Positions 1 to 9,009 of a stretch of DNA of 21,510 nucleotides are shown here, in pieces. Numbering within the stretch: the first letter of the stretch is position 1; each line of letters starts with the position of its first letter. Made by a program: the position numbers and the translations under genes. The notes beneath the pieces were generated by a model. The model ran no database searches. It was not told the origin of the DNA and saw nothing but the letters and a program-made list of their open reading frames with translations. Origin of the DNA: JAHECQ01 sp047638695 (GTDB lineage: Bacteria; Actinomycetota; Acidimicrobiia; Acidimicrobiales; SZUA-35); NCBI GenBank assembly GCA_047638695.1, contig JBLINY010000078.1:1-21510 (forward strand), written 5' to 3'.

Positions 1-371
1 CGGCGTGGGACGACCGATTTCCCTTTGAGGAGATGCGCATCGTCACTCCCACCGATCTCGACGCACCGCCAACAGGCGACGGCAATAACACAACCGCCTT
101 CGTCTGCAGGGCAGTCACCGGCGGCACCCGATTCTCCGAGCACGCCTCTGGCCTGGCGATCGACATCAACCCGTTTCATAATCCCTACCTTCGCGACGAT
201 CTCTTGCTGCCCGAGTTGGCGGGCTCGTACCTCGGACGAGAGGACCTTCGGGCCGGCATGCTCACGGCCGACAGCGCAGTTGTACGGGCATTTACCGATA
301 TCGGCTGGTCGTGGGGCGGAGAGTGGTCATCGCTGAAGGACTGGCAACACTTCTCCCACAACGGGCTTTAG
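1..371 (+). CDS. M15-family peptidase, 3' part (5' end off window)
   Basis: The reading frame is open from the left edge (first full codon at position 3) to TAG at 369-371, so only the C-terminal 122 residues are present and the true start lies upstream. The segment contains SEHASGLAIDIN, which matches the zinc-binding SxHxxGxAxD signature of M15 D,D-/L,D-peptidases, followed by GWSWGGEW and DWQHF, where the last His supplies the third metal ligand. An upstream stretch with NNTTAFVCRAVTGG is also typical of the M15C (VanY/CwlK-like) group. Family members cut peptidoglycan stem peptides outside the membrane; an export signal cannot be seen because the N-terminus is missing. The next gene begins 19 bases downstream on the same strand. 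Family assignment is confident; substrate and exact bond cleaved are unknown. Confidence 0.85.
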   Translation, partial: AWDDRFPFEEMRIVTPTDLDAPPTGDGNNTTAFVCRAVTGGTRFSEHASGLAIDINPFHNPYLRDDLLLPELAGSYLGREDLRAGMLTADSAVVRAFTDIGWSWGGEWSSLKDWQHFSHNGL

Positions 372-390
372 ACAGGAACGCAGGAACACC

Positions 391-1275
391 ATGGCAATCC
401 CAACCGAACTGGCCGGCATGACCATCGAGCCGATGGTTCACGAAGTCGACGAACGCTGGACCATGTCCTACGCAGCATCGCTCGGCAACTATCAGGACCA
501 CTATCTCGATACGACCCGCCCCGAAGGCATCGTGGCTCACCCGTTGTTTTCGGTGTGCCCCGAGTGGCCAGTGATCGTTGCATCACGAACACTCTCCGAA
601 GAACTCGGTATCACGAGGGCCGAAGTGCTCACCGGGGTTCACGCCACGCACGATGTGACCATCCATCGTCTGGCCCGACCCGGTGATGTGCTGACCACAT
701 CACTCGAGATGGTCGGCCTGGTCGACATCAAGCCGGGCGCCATGTCATCCACTCGGCTCGAAACGGTGGATGCTGAAGGCCAGCCAGTGGCCAGCACCAC
801 CCAGAACGGCATCTACCTTGGTGTGCCGGCGGCAGGCGATGATCGACCCGATCCGGCCCCGCCCGCCCCCATCGAGGGCATTGAACGACGAGGCCAGCCA
901 ACCACCGTCAGCATCGAATTGGCTGCCGGCGCAGCACACATCTACACCGAGTGCGCCCGGATCTGGAACCCCATCCACACCGACCGCGCCGTTGCCCATG
1001 CCGCCGGGTTGCCCGACATCATCTTGCATGGGACAGCGAATCTGGCCCACGGTGTGTCGGCGGTGGTCGCCAACTCGGCCAACGACAACCCAGCACTGGT
1101 TCGGCGGATCTCCTGCCGTTTCGCTGCGATGGTGCTGCTCCCGTCGCGCATCTCGGTCAACATCTGGCCTGCAAACCAAACGGTCGATGGCCGCAGCACT
1201 GTGCCGTTCGAGGTTCTGAATACTCAGGGAGACCCAGCAGCGAAGGATGGCTTACTCGTTCTCGGCAGTACCTGA
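391..1275 (+). CDS. MaoC-like double-hotdog acyl-CoA dehydratase/hydratase
   Basis: This 294-residue protein has two hotdog-like halves, an N-terminal FAS1-dehydratase-like half (HPLFSVCPEWPV near residue 50) and a C-terminal MaoC half. The C-terminal half carries IWNPIHTDRAV with N193, P194 and H196, then AAGLPDIILHG, the standard MaoC signature and substrate-loop region. In classical R-specific hydratases the motif is GDxNPxH; here the positions of G and D are R and I, so the usual catalytic Asp is absent although Asn-Pro and His remain. The likely role is hydration or dehydration of an enoyl- or hydroxyacyl-CoA, but the substitution leaves the activity uncertain. A purine-rich AGGAAC precedes the ATG. 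Its 3' end faces the next minus-strand gene with 28 bases between them. Confidence 0.85.
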   Translation: MAIPTELAGMTIEPMVHEVDERWTMSYAASLGNYQDHYLDTTRPEGIVAHPLFSVCPEWPVIVASRTLSEELGITRAEVLTGVHATHDVTIHRLARPGDVLTTSLEMVGLVDIKPGAMSSTRLETVDAEGQPVASTTQNGIYLGVPAAGDDRPDPAPPAPIEGIERRGQPTTVSIELAAGAAHIYTECARIWNPIHTDRAVAHAAGLPDIILHGTANLAHGVSAVVANSANDNPALVRRISCRFAAMVLLPSRISVNIWPANQTVDGRSTVPFEVLNTQGDPAAKDGLLVLGST

Positions 1276-1303
1276 GGACAACGGCTTGCCCCGGGCCAGG
1301 TAC

Positions 1304-1756
1304 TCAGGCTCGCACGATCACCAAGTACTGACCGCCGCCCTCCTGGACCTCGGAGCTCAGATCGAGATCGGGTTCGAGACGGCTGAGCCGGTCGACAATC
1401 CATGACGTCGCCACCAGCGCGTCATCTTCGGTGGGGCAGCGGCACATGATCTCGCGTCCGCCCTTGGCCGATAGACGTTCGGCAGCCGGAATAATCGGGA
1501 CCGGGTCGATCAGGAACAACTCGCCCGACCAGGGGATCACGGCCTCGACGTTGCCCTTGCCCGTATTGCAGGCTCGATGGGCCAGCCGCGGGCGAGCCGC
1601 CGTCTTCGATTTTGCCTTCTTCGCCTTCTTGGTCGTCGTCCGACCATCGACACTGGGTCCGCGGTCGTCGTTCACCGATCGGTCGGGGTCGACGGGCTCA
1701 TCACAGAGCCAGCACTGCCAACCGTCCTGCTCCCCAACCTCATCCAGTGTTGCCAT
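1304..1756 (-). CDS. small HNH-like Cys/His protein with Lys-rich linker
   Basis: From ATG at 1756 this is a 150-residue protein; a GTG at 1780 would add eight residues, but the ATG fits better with the divergent neighbour at 1799. Residues C15-W-L-C18 and H60-R-A-C63-N64 followed by TGKGN resemble the metal-binding CxxC and HxxCN-xxKG halves of HNH_5-like domains. They are joined by a polar linker with a Lys/Ala run at residues 43-51. The HNH-fold segment that normally carries the first catalytic His is not evident, so the protein may bind zinc without cutting DNA. The C-terminal half (REIMCRCPTEDDA, then WIVDRLSRLEPDL) is a separate small domain that I do not recognise. It diverges from the PaiB-family gene, and no function is assigned. 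Confidence 0.7.
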   Translation of the reverse strand: MATLDEVGEQDGWQCWLCDEPVDPDRSVNDDRGPSVDGRTTTKKAKKAKSKTAARPRLAHRACNTGKGNVEAVIPWSGELFLIDPVPIIPAAERLSAKGGREIMCRCPTEDDALVATSWIVDRLSRLEPDLDLSSEVQEGGGQYLVIVRA

Positions 1757-1762
1757 CCAGCG

Positions 1763-1791
1763 ACCGTACCTGACGACCACTGACCTACGGT
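1763..1791. promoter_or_regulatory. inverted repeat between divergent genes
   Basis: ACCGTA (1763-1768) and TACGGT (1786-1791) are exact reverse complements separated by 17 bases. They lie in the 42-base gap between the divergent HNH-like and PaiB-family starts. The position suits an operator, but six-base arms can arise by chance and no promoter elements are clear. Confidence 0.2.
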
Positions 1792-1798
1792 TGGCCGG

Positions 1799-2479
1799 GT
1801 GTATCTACCGAGAGCCTTCGCAAACAATGACCGCGGGCAGATCCTTGACCAACTCCGCCGGGTGGCCTTCGGTCACCTCGTGACGTACGGCGCCTTGACC
1901 AACAACGCCGAACCAACCGATGAACCGGCCCTTGCCTCAACTGCGTTGCCATTTGTCGTCGACGACGGTCTGACCTCGGTGCGGGCCCATCTCGCCCGCG
2001 CCAACCGACACTGGCAAATGCTCGATGCCGACCCGGGCCCGGCTCTGCTGATTGTTCCTGGGCTCGACGCCTACGTCTCGCCACGGTGGTACCCATCGAA
2101 AGCCGAACACGGCAAAGTCGTTCCGACCTGGAACTACGAAGTCATCCACCTCCACGGCACGATCCAGGTGCATGACGATCCCGAGTGGACTCGGCAGATG
2201 GTCAGCGATCTCACCGACCAGAACGAAAGGCAGTTGTCATCCGACGATGGCAAACCGGCCTGGGAGGTTTCAGATGCCCCAGCCGACTTCGTCGATGGCC
2301 AACTAAGGGCGATCGTTGGCATCCAACTGACAATCGAACGCGTCGAGGCAAAACAAAAGCTGAGCCAGAATCGAGATGCCGTAGACCGGGTTGGCGCCAT
2401 CGAGGGTCTCGCCGCGTCAAACCGCGACGACAATCGTCGAGTGGCCGCGTTGATGCGCTCCGCTCACAAAAACCTCTAA
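1799..2479 (+). CDS. PaiB-family FMN-binding split-barrel protein (FMN-binding negative transcriptional regulator family)
   Basis: This 226-residue protein shows the full set of PaiB-family landmarks. It has MYLPRAF at the N-terminus, HLARANRHW near residues 62-70, YVSPRWYPSK followed by GKVVPTWNY around residues 89-110, and VEAKQKLSQNR near residue 180. The family has an FMN-binding split-barrel fold. The Bacillus member was described as a negative regulator of sporulation and protease genes, but many homologues may be flavin or heme-linked enzymes, so a regulatory role is only a family label. The start is GTG at 1799, because MYLP is the conserved family N-terminus. The length equals the usual 200-230 residues. 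It is followed after 48 bases by the SDR gene, possibly in one transcript. Confidence 0.9.
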   Translation: MYLPRAFANNDRGQILDQLRRVAFGHLVTYGALTNNAEPTDEPALASTALPFVVDDGLTSVRAHLARANRHWQMLDADPGPALLIVPGLDAYVSPRWYPSKAEHGKVVPTWNYEVIHLHGTIQVHDDPEWTRQMVSDLTDQNERQLSSDDGKPAWEVSDAPADFVDGQLRAIVGIQLTIERVEAKQKLSQNRDAVDRVGAIEGLAASNRDDNRRVAALMRSAHKNL

Positions 2480-2527
2480 GTTCTGACCTATCGCGGCCAA
2501 CCAGACCGACGTGACTGGAGCATCACC

Positions 2528-3298
2528 ATGAGCACGAACCATCCCGACCTCACCGGCAAGGTTGCCGTCGTCACCGGAGGCAGCCGCGGCATGGGTAGGG
2601 AGATGATCAAGGCGTTCGCAGCGGCTGGAGCCGATGTCGTTATCGCCAGCCGGAAGTTTGACGCCTGCGCCATTCTGGCCAAAGAGGTCGAGAAGGAAAC
2701 GGGCCGCAAGGCGTTGCCCGTCGAATGCCATGTCGGCTATTGGGAACAGTGCAACGACCTGGCTGACAAGGTCTACGAGGAATTTGGGCGCTGCGACATC
2801 CTGGTCAACAACGCCGGCATGTCGCCCCTCTACGATTCGGTGGCTGATATCAGCGAGAGCCTTTACGACAAGGTGTTCGACGTAAACCTGAAGGGTCCAT
2901 TTCGTCTGATGGCGCTCTTCGGCGATCGCATGGCCAAGGCCGACGGTGGTTCGATCATCAACGTCAGCTCGGTCGCTGCTGTTCGTCCGACACCCAATGA
3001 GGCCACTTATGGAGCGGCCAAGGCCGGGCTCAACGCACTCACGCTGTCGCTTGCCCGCGAATACGGCCCGAAGGTGCGGGTGAACTGCATCATGCCCGGC
3101 CCCTTCCTCACCGATATCTCGAAGGCCTGGGACCTCGACGAGTTCAACCGCGTGGCCCAGGACACCATCGCCCTCCAACGTGGCGGAGAGCCTCACGAGG
3201 TTGTCGGCGCTGCGTTGTACTTTGCCAGCGACCTCTCGAGCTACACCACAGGCGCCATCCTCAAGATCGATGGCGGCGCCGTCTATCCCGCCAGTTGA
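2528..3298 (+). CDS. SDR-family NAD(P)-dependent oxidoreductase
   Basis: A complete classical short-chain dehydrogenase/reductase of 256 residues. The cofactor-binding TGGSRGMG lies at residues 16-23, NNAG at 94-97, and the catalytic tetrad is N120, S148, Y161 and K165 (YGAAK). The C-terminal PGPFLTDISKAW and the ending DGGAVYP are typical of the 3-oxoacyl-ACP reductase/glucose dehydrogenase-like subgroup. It should reversibly oxidise an alcohol to a ketone in the cytoplasm; the substrate cannot be read from sequence. GGAG sits nine bases upstream of the ATG. The 3' end overlaps the convergent HAD phosphatase gene by 16 bases. Nearby acyl-CoA enzymes make a hydroxyacyl or related substrate plausible, but that is inference. 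Confidence 0.92.
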   Translation: MSTNHPDLTGKVAVVTGGSRGMGREMIKAFAAAGADVVIASRKFDACAILAKEVEKETGRKALPVECHVGYWEQCNDLADKVYEEFGRCDILVNNAGMSPLYDSVADISESLYDKVFDVNLKGPFRLMALFGDRMAKADGGSIINVSSVAAVRPTPNEATYGAAKAGLNALTLSLAREYGPKVRVNCIMPGPFLTDISKAWDLDEFNRVAQDTIALQRGGEPHEVVGAALYFASDLSSYTTGAILKIDGGAVYPAS

Positions 3299-3978
3299 TC
3301 TAGATCTACTGCTGCCAAGCTTTCCACGACGACATCGGCGTGTTCGAAGTCGAGGGCGGCGCTGACCGGATTTGGACAGGCAATGGCGAACAGACCCGCT
3401 GCCTTCGCCGCGTGCACGCCATGCGGTGAGTCTTCGAAGGCGACTGCTCGGGATGGGTCGACGCCGAGATTTGCGCACGCGTCAAGGTACGTGGCCGGAT
3501 CGGGTTTGCCCGCAAGCACGGCCCCGGCGCACGAGAAATGCCGGAAACGATCGAGCAGCCCGCGCCGCTCGAGATGACCCTGCACCCAATCGCTCGGCGA
3601 ACTCGAAGCGACAGCAAGCGGCAGCCCCCGGCGATCCGCTGTGTCGAGTAAGGCCATCACCCCAGGAAGCAAAGGCTGCTGGTCGAGCATCTGCTCGCGC
3701 ATGCGGCGCTGGATCTCCGTCGTGTCGGCTTCGTCCAACCGTCGCCCCAGCCGTTCTTCGAGCAAGGCCCGGCGATCAAGATGACCCGGATCGTTCGAGG
3801 GGAGGCCGAGCGACCGCACCCACTGCTCGAGTGAAATCGGTTCGACCCCAAAGTGCAGATAGGTGCGGCGCCATGCTTCGAAGAGTGGGGTTTCGGTATC
3901 GAGAATGAGACCATCGAAGTCGAACACCAGCGCATCAATCACGGGTCCATGGTCGTCTACCTCAGAGTTCGAAGCCAC
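3283..3978 (-). CDS. HAD-superfamily phosphatase (beta-phosphoglucomutase-like)
   Basis: The protein shows all HAD motifs. DFDGLILDTET contains the nucleophile and acid-base Asp pair (D20 and D22 counted from GTG at 3978), followed by a helical cap (about residues 35-100). SSSP is motif II, GKPDPATY carries the motif III Lys, and FEDSPHGVHAAKAAG contains the motif IV acidic residues. The Glu/Asp-rich cap and overall length place it with beta-phosphoglucomutase-like or phosphoglycolate-phosphatase-like HADs, so a small phosphorylated metabolite is the likely substrate. GTG at 3942 would start the protein directly before the conserved IDALVFDFDG and may be the true start. It is divergent from mmsA with only 30 bases between the annotated starts, and its 3' end overlaps the SDR gene. 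Confidence 0.9.
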   Translation of the reverse strand: MASNSEVDDHGPVIDALVFDFDGLILDTETPLFEAWRRTYLHFGVEPISLEQWVRSLGLPSNDPGHLDRRALLEERLGRRLDEADTTEIQRRMREQMLDQQPLLPGVMALLDTADRRGLPLAVASSSPSDWVQGHLERRGLLDRFRHFSCAGAVLAGKPDPATYLDACANLGVDPSRAVAFEDSPHGVHAAKAAGLFAIACPNPVSAALDFEHADVVVESLAAVDLDQLAG

Positions 3979-4008
3979 CGGATTCCGGCTTCAAGGTACA
4001 TTTCGGTC

Positions 4009-5505
<1,497 letters not shown>

Positions 5506-5526
5506 CCGACTCTCGCTCCGCTCTTC

Positions 5527-6285
5527 ATGAAAGGCCCACACACGGCGCACGACTCGACGTCACCAATCGTATTGGTGACGCTGTTGGTGATCATGTTGGC
5601 TCTGGCCTCGTGCACCACCGACAGCGACGGTGAACGCAACCCCGATCCGCTCGACGCCACGCTTCGCATCGACATCGATCATTGCGGTGCTCTCGCGCAC
5701 AGTGAAGCAACCGGTGTGCTGGTCAGCCTTGGCGATGATCTGTTCATCGCCACCGTGGCTCACGCCTTTGTCGACGCCAACCGCACGGTCGCAGGCGGCA
5801 AGGACTCCGGAGAGACGGTCACCAACGGCTCCGCTGTTACCGCCGAGGAAATCACAGTTCACCAGCAGCAGGGGCCAACCCTGACCGCCACTATTGTCTT
5901 TCTCGATGCCGCCACCGACATAGCCCTGCTGGCCGTTGGCGGGCCATCGGACACGGGCTTGGAGTTTGCCGACTATGACGGCGAGTCGACGGCACGACTC
6001 GTCGTGTACGCAGATGGTGCGACTGCACCTTCGATCCAGCAGATCGATGTAGTCGGAGCAACCCGGGCGACTCTGGATGGAGAAGACGAACGAGATGCGC
6101 TCGAACTCAGCGCCGACATACAGCCCGGCGATTCCGGCGCGCCCGTTCTGAACGACGATGGTCAAGTGATCGGCGTCGTCTTCGCCAGCAGCCGAACCTC
6201 AGAATCGAGCTGGGCCATCGCGTCGGCCGAATTCACCAACGCGATGGCCCAGCCATCAGAACCTGTTCGGGTGGCCTGTCCCTAA
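5527..6285 (+). CDS. secreted trypsin-like serine protease, predicted lipoprotein
   Basis: The N-terminus has a hydrophobic segment (about residues 13-27) ending in the lipobox L26-A-S-C29, so export and lipid attachment at C29 are expected. The mature part has a chymotrypsin/HtrA-like protease core with the full triad. The residues are H79 in ATVAHAF, D131 in ATDIALL and S203 in QPGDSGAPV; GDSGAPV is a classic S1-family nucleophile motif. There is no PDZ domain, and the 252-residue length suits a stand-alone protease domain. Two further cysteines, C53 and one near the C-terminus, could form a disulfide. The substrate is unknown. Its stop codon is nine bases from the stop of the convergent thiolase gene, leaving no room for a conventional terminator. 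Confidence 0.85.
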   Translation: MKGPHTAHDSTSPIVLVTLLVIMLALASCTTDSDGERNPDPLDATLRIDIDHCGALAHSEATGVLVSLGDDLFIATVAHAFVDANRTVAGGKDSGETVTNGSAVTAEEITVHQQQGPTLTATIVFLDAATDIALLAVGGPSDTGLEFADYDGESTARLVVYADGATAPSIQQIDVVGATRATLDGEDERDALELSADIQPGDSGAPVLNDDGQVIGVVFASSRTSESSWAIASAEFTNAMAQPSEPVRVACP

Positions 6286-6300
6286 CCTGCGTCCCTAACC
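6278..6300. repeat. 10-bp direct repeat holding both convergent stop codons
   Basis: GTCCCTAACC occurs at 6278-6287 and again at 6291-6300, separated by TGC. The first copy contains the TAA stop of the plus-strand protease gene (6283-6285). The second contains the complement of the TAG stop of the minus-strand thiolase gene (6295-6297). The repeat is directly visible; a small local duplication is the simplest explanation. Confidence 0.6.
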
Positions 6301-7497
6301 GAGTTCGGAGCCGACGATCGACACGAAACTGACGCACTCACCTGGCGCTCCACCAAGGTTGTGGGTCATGCCCAAGGTCTTTCCGGCCTCGGTGACGCTC
6401 TTGATCTGGCGATCCTCCGGTGCTTCGTTACGCAGCTGGAGCCAGCACTCGAACAGCATCCGAAGGCCCGACGCCCCAATTGGGTGGCCAAAGCTCTTGA
6501 GCCCACCGTCAGGGTTCACCGGCAGCTCGCCATCGAGGTCGTACGTACCGGCCATGACCTCTTTCCAACCGAGACCTCGCTCGGCAAACCCGAGATCTTC
6601 CATCAGGACCAGCTCGGTTGGAGTGAAGCAGTCGTGCACCTCGGCCATGGCCAGCTGACTACGAGGATCGGTAATGTTGGCCTGCTTGTACGCATCTTCG
6701 GCGCAACGAGAAACCTCGTGAAAGGTGGTGTAGTCGTAATCTGGATCGATCGGGCCAGCGGCAGGGCCGGCCGTGAACGACAGGGCCTTCACATAGAGCG
6801 GCTTGTCGGTGTACTTGTGGGCGTCTTCGACCCTGCAGATGATGGCAGCGGCCGAGCCGTCGCTGACACCTGAGCAATCGAAGATGCCGAGCTGGCCGGC
6901 GATCAGCGGTGCGTTGCAGATGGCGTCCTTGCCAACTTCCTTGCGGAACTGGGCCCGAGGGTTGCGGGCGCCGTTGTAGTGATTCTTCCAAGCAATGCGG
7001 GTGAGGACATCCTTCATTTCGGTCTCGTCGACGCCGTATTTCTCGGCATAGGCGGGAGCCAGCAGACTGAACATGGCGGGTGCCGTGAGGTCAGACATGG
7101 TGCCGTCGTCGGGGATATTGCCGGTGACGAGGCCCGACATGCCGTTGTCCTTCAGCTTCTCGACGCCGATGGCCATGACGGTGTCATAGGCACCCGAGGC
7201 AACGGCGTAGCAGGCGTTGCGGAAGGCTTCGGAACCGGTGGCGCACATGTTCTCGACGCGGGTGACCGGTTTGTAGTCGATCTTCAGGGCCGAGCTGAGT
7301 GTCAGGCCCGAGACGCCCGAACCAAAGGTTCCGAACCAGTAGGCATCGACATCGTCGGGGCCGATTCCGGCCGAGGCATATGCCTCCTGTGATGCGTCGA
7401 TCAGCATGTCATCGACTGACTTGTCCCAGTGCTCACCGAAGTTGGTGCAGCCCATGCCGATGATGGCGACTTGATCCTTGATGCCGTTTGAAGCCAT
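6295..7497 (-). CDS. SCPx-type thiolase (acetyl-CoA acetyltransferase-like)
   Basis: A 400-residue thiolase of the sterol-carrier-protein-x group. The acyl-accepting nucleophile is C85 in ENMCATGSEAF. HDCFTPTEL is the SCPx-type third motif, GGLKSFGHPIGASG carries H338, and GGAPGEC contains C388, so all residues of an active thiolase appear present. Such enzymes cleave 3-oxoacyl-CoA or condense acyl-CoAs; relatives act on fatty acid and steroid side chains. In archaea a thiolase, an HMG-CoA synthase and a DUF35 protein form one complex. Here the upstream gene on the same strand, 93 bases away, encodes HMGCS-like and DUF35 domains on one chain. Physical association is therefore a reasonable inference. 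The ATG is supported by a GGGA about ten bases upstream and by the N-terminal VAIIGMG strand. Confidence 0.92.
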   Translation of the reverse strand: MASNGIKDQVAIIGMGCTNFGEHWDKSVDDMLIDASQEAYASAGIGPDDVDAYWFGTFGSGVSGLTLSSALKIDYKPVTRVENMCATGSEAFRNACYAVASGAYDTVMAIGVEKLKDNGMSGLVTGNIPDDGTMSDLTAPAMFSLLAPAYAEKYGVDETEMKDVLTRIAWKNHYNGARNPRAQFRKEVGKDAICNAPLIAGQLGIFDCSGVSDGSAAAIICRVEDAHKYTDKPLYVKALSFTAGPAAGPIDPDYDYTTFHEVSRCAEDAYKQANITDPRSQLAMAEVHDCFTPTELVLMEDLGFAERGLGWKEVMAGTYDLDGELPVNPDGGLKSFGHPIGASGLRMLFECWLQLRNEAPEDRQIKSVTEAGKTLGMTHNLGGAPGECVSFVSIVGSELG

Positions 7498-7566
7498 GTG
7501 AGAGGTATCCCTTGGTTGGTCCCCGGAAAGGGTGTTACTGGAGTTATGCGGTCCCGATGAAATAGG

Positions 7567-7574
7567 TCGAACGC
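7567..7574. repeat. TCGAACGC 8-mer in HMGCS-thiolase spacer
   Basis: TCGAACGC lies in the 93-base gap between the HMGCS/DUF35 stop and the thiolase start. The same 8-mer, in both orientations, forms the arms of the inverted repeat at 9010-9054 upstream of this gene pair. A further copy at 2333-2340 lies inside a coding region, so chance recurrence is possible. Confidence 0.25.
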
Positions 7575-7590
7575 TAATTCTAGGAAAAGA

Positions 7591-8991
7591 CTAGGCCCCG
7601 AGAGGCTTGGCTTTCCAGAAGTAGTTGTGAATTCCCTGCGCGGTCATCATACGACGGAAGGTCATTTGCACCCGGTCGCCGATCTTCACCTCTTCGGCAT
7701 CAGCCAGCTGACAGTTGAAGCGGCCACCACCATCGAAGTCGATAACCACGGCAATGGTGGGCGGCGAAAGCGAGTAGGCCAGCCGATCGATGGTGAACGT
7801 TGCGACCGTTGCCTGAACGTCGGCCATCGGCACCAGCTCCATGTCGTCCACCGCCCCGCCTTTCACCGACACTCGTTGAGGCGGAAGGTGCACCGCTCCG
7901 CTGGAACGATCGCGCGAGCCAAAGAAGGCGTACTTCCACTGCTCGCTCCGGTAGCTCGGAGGCGCAGCCGGTCCCGCGGGATCAGGACGGCGCGGTGGCT
8001 CGCGGTCGAGAAAGCCACGCCAGGTGAGGAACTTGTTGTAGTCGAGGGAGTCGTTGCCAGCCGCAATCTGGGCGGCCACCGGATTGGACGACTGATAGCC
8101 GGTGATGGCGTCGGTGGTCTTGTAGAAACCCACATCGCATCCGTCGGCGAGGTGCACGATCATTACGGTCTGGCCCGGCTCGGCCTCGTCCAACACCGAT
8201 GCCAGGATGAGGCCCGCATGCGAGCTTCCTGTATTGCCAACGGTCGCGGTCAGGTCATCGGCCAGCTTGCCGGCGTCGACGCCGGCTGCCTTGGCCGCGC
8301 CTCGCACGGCCCGTGCATGCAGGCCGGTGACAATGGCGATGTCGACATCGTCAGGCTCGAGGCCGGTCTGCTTGAAGGCGGCCGTCGCTGCCTCGGTGAC
8401 GAGCGGCAGGTAAACGTGCTCGCCGAAGCGCTCTTCCCAGACTCGGCTGTAATTCCACTCTGGTAGCCGCCAGCGATCGAGGAACTCGGCGGTGCACGAT
8501 GCGCCACCGATCCACTCGGCGACCACCGGACCGTCGCTCTCGTTGCCGATCAGCCAGGCAACGGCGGCGTCGCCCAGGTTGGCTTCATCAGCTGAGCTGG
8601 GTCGACCGCTGCGAACATCAGCCGCCGCAACCAGGGTAGGCCGCTGCCCTTCAAGGGCACTGCGCAGCGCGGCGTTCACCGAACGAGGTGAACCGGCGAC
8701 GTCGCCAGCGAAGACATGCGAGGGGAGGTCCAAGGCCGCGTGAATGACGTTGGCGTTGGTCTTGTCCAGGTAGGGCGGAGTTGCCGTTGCGAAGTAAACC
8801 GAATCGGGCGTGACGTCGATGCTGCGCATCAGGTTGCGCCCTGCCTCAACAGCCATCGACGTTGCATCTTCGTCGTACCCGGCGACCGCCCGAGTGCCCT
8901 TGCCTCCACCGGCCCCGAGGGCTTCAGTGATAGCGCTTCGCTGTAGGCGGTTGTAGGGCACGTAGGCCCCATAGCCAATGATTCCCCGCAT
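7591..8991 (-). CDS. HMG-CoA-synthase-like protein fused to DUF35 OB-fold domain, active-site and zinc residues altered
   Basis: Residues 1-about 310 follow the HMG-CoA synthase/KAS III-like fold: GIIGYGAYVPYNRL at the start, GDVAGSPRS near 96-104, VTGLHARAV mid-protein and VGNTGSSHAGLILASVL later. Residues about 345-466 form a DUF35 OB-fold (GAVHLPPQRV, then IGDRVQMTFRR). Aligned by eye to archaeal HMGCS, the catalytic Cys position is D97, the Glu position is Thr (ATATPPY) and the His position is also not His. In DUF35 the four zinc-ribbon cysteines (CxxC-x10-CxxC) are replaced by D361, S364, S375 and G378 with spacing preserved. The protein is thus probably not an HMG-CoA synthase. A scaffold or channel for the neighbouring thiolase, or a different Claisen/aldol activity, is more likely. 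AGGAGA precedes the ATG. Confidence 0.88.
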   Translation of the reverse strand: MRGIIGYGAYVPYNRLQRSAITEALGAGGGKGTRAVAGYDEDATSMAVEAGRNLMRSIDVTPDSVYFATATPPYLDKTNANVIHAALDLPSHVFAGDVAGSPRSVNAALRSALEGQRPTLVAAADVRSGRPSSADEANLGDAAVAWLIGNESDGPVVAEWIGGASCTAEFLDRWRLPEWNYSRVWEERFGEHVYLPLVTEAATAAFKQTGLEPDDVDIAIVTGLHARAVRGAAKAAGVDAGKLADDLTATVGNTGSSHAGLILASVLDEAEPGQTVMIVHLADGCDVGFYKTTDAITGYQSSNPVAAQIAAGNDSLDYNKFLTWRGFLDREPPRRPDPAGPAAPPSYRSEQWKYAFFGSRDRSSGAVHLPPQRVSVKGGAVDDMELVPMADVQATVATFTIDRLAYSLSPPTIAVVIDFDGGGRFNCQLADAEEVKIGDRVQMTFRRMMTAQGIHNYFWKAKPLGA

Positions 8992-9009
8992 GAGCTGTCT
9001 CCTGTTTCG

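Noticed and set aside
2417..3478. 353-codon minus-strand open frame opposite the SDR gene
   Set aside because: It lies across a clear SDR gene and its neighbours, is Arg/Gly-rich and shows no recognisable domain; it is a frame shadow in high-GC DNA.
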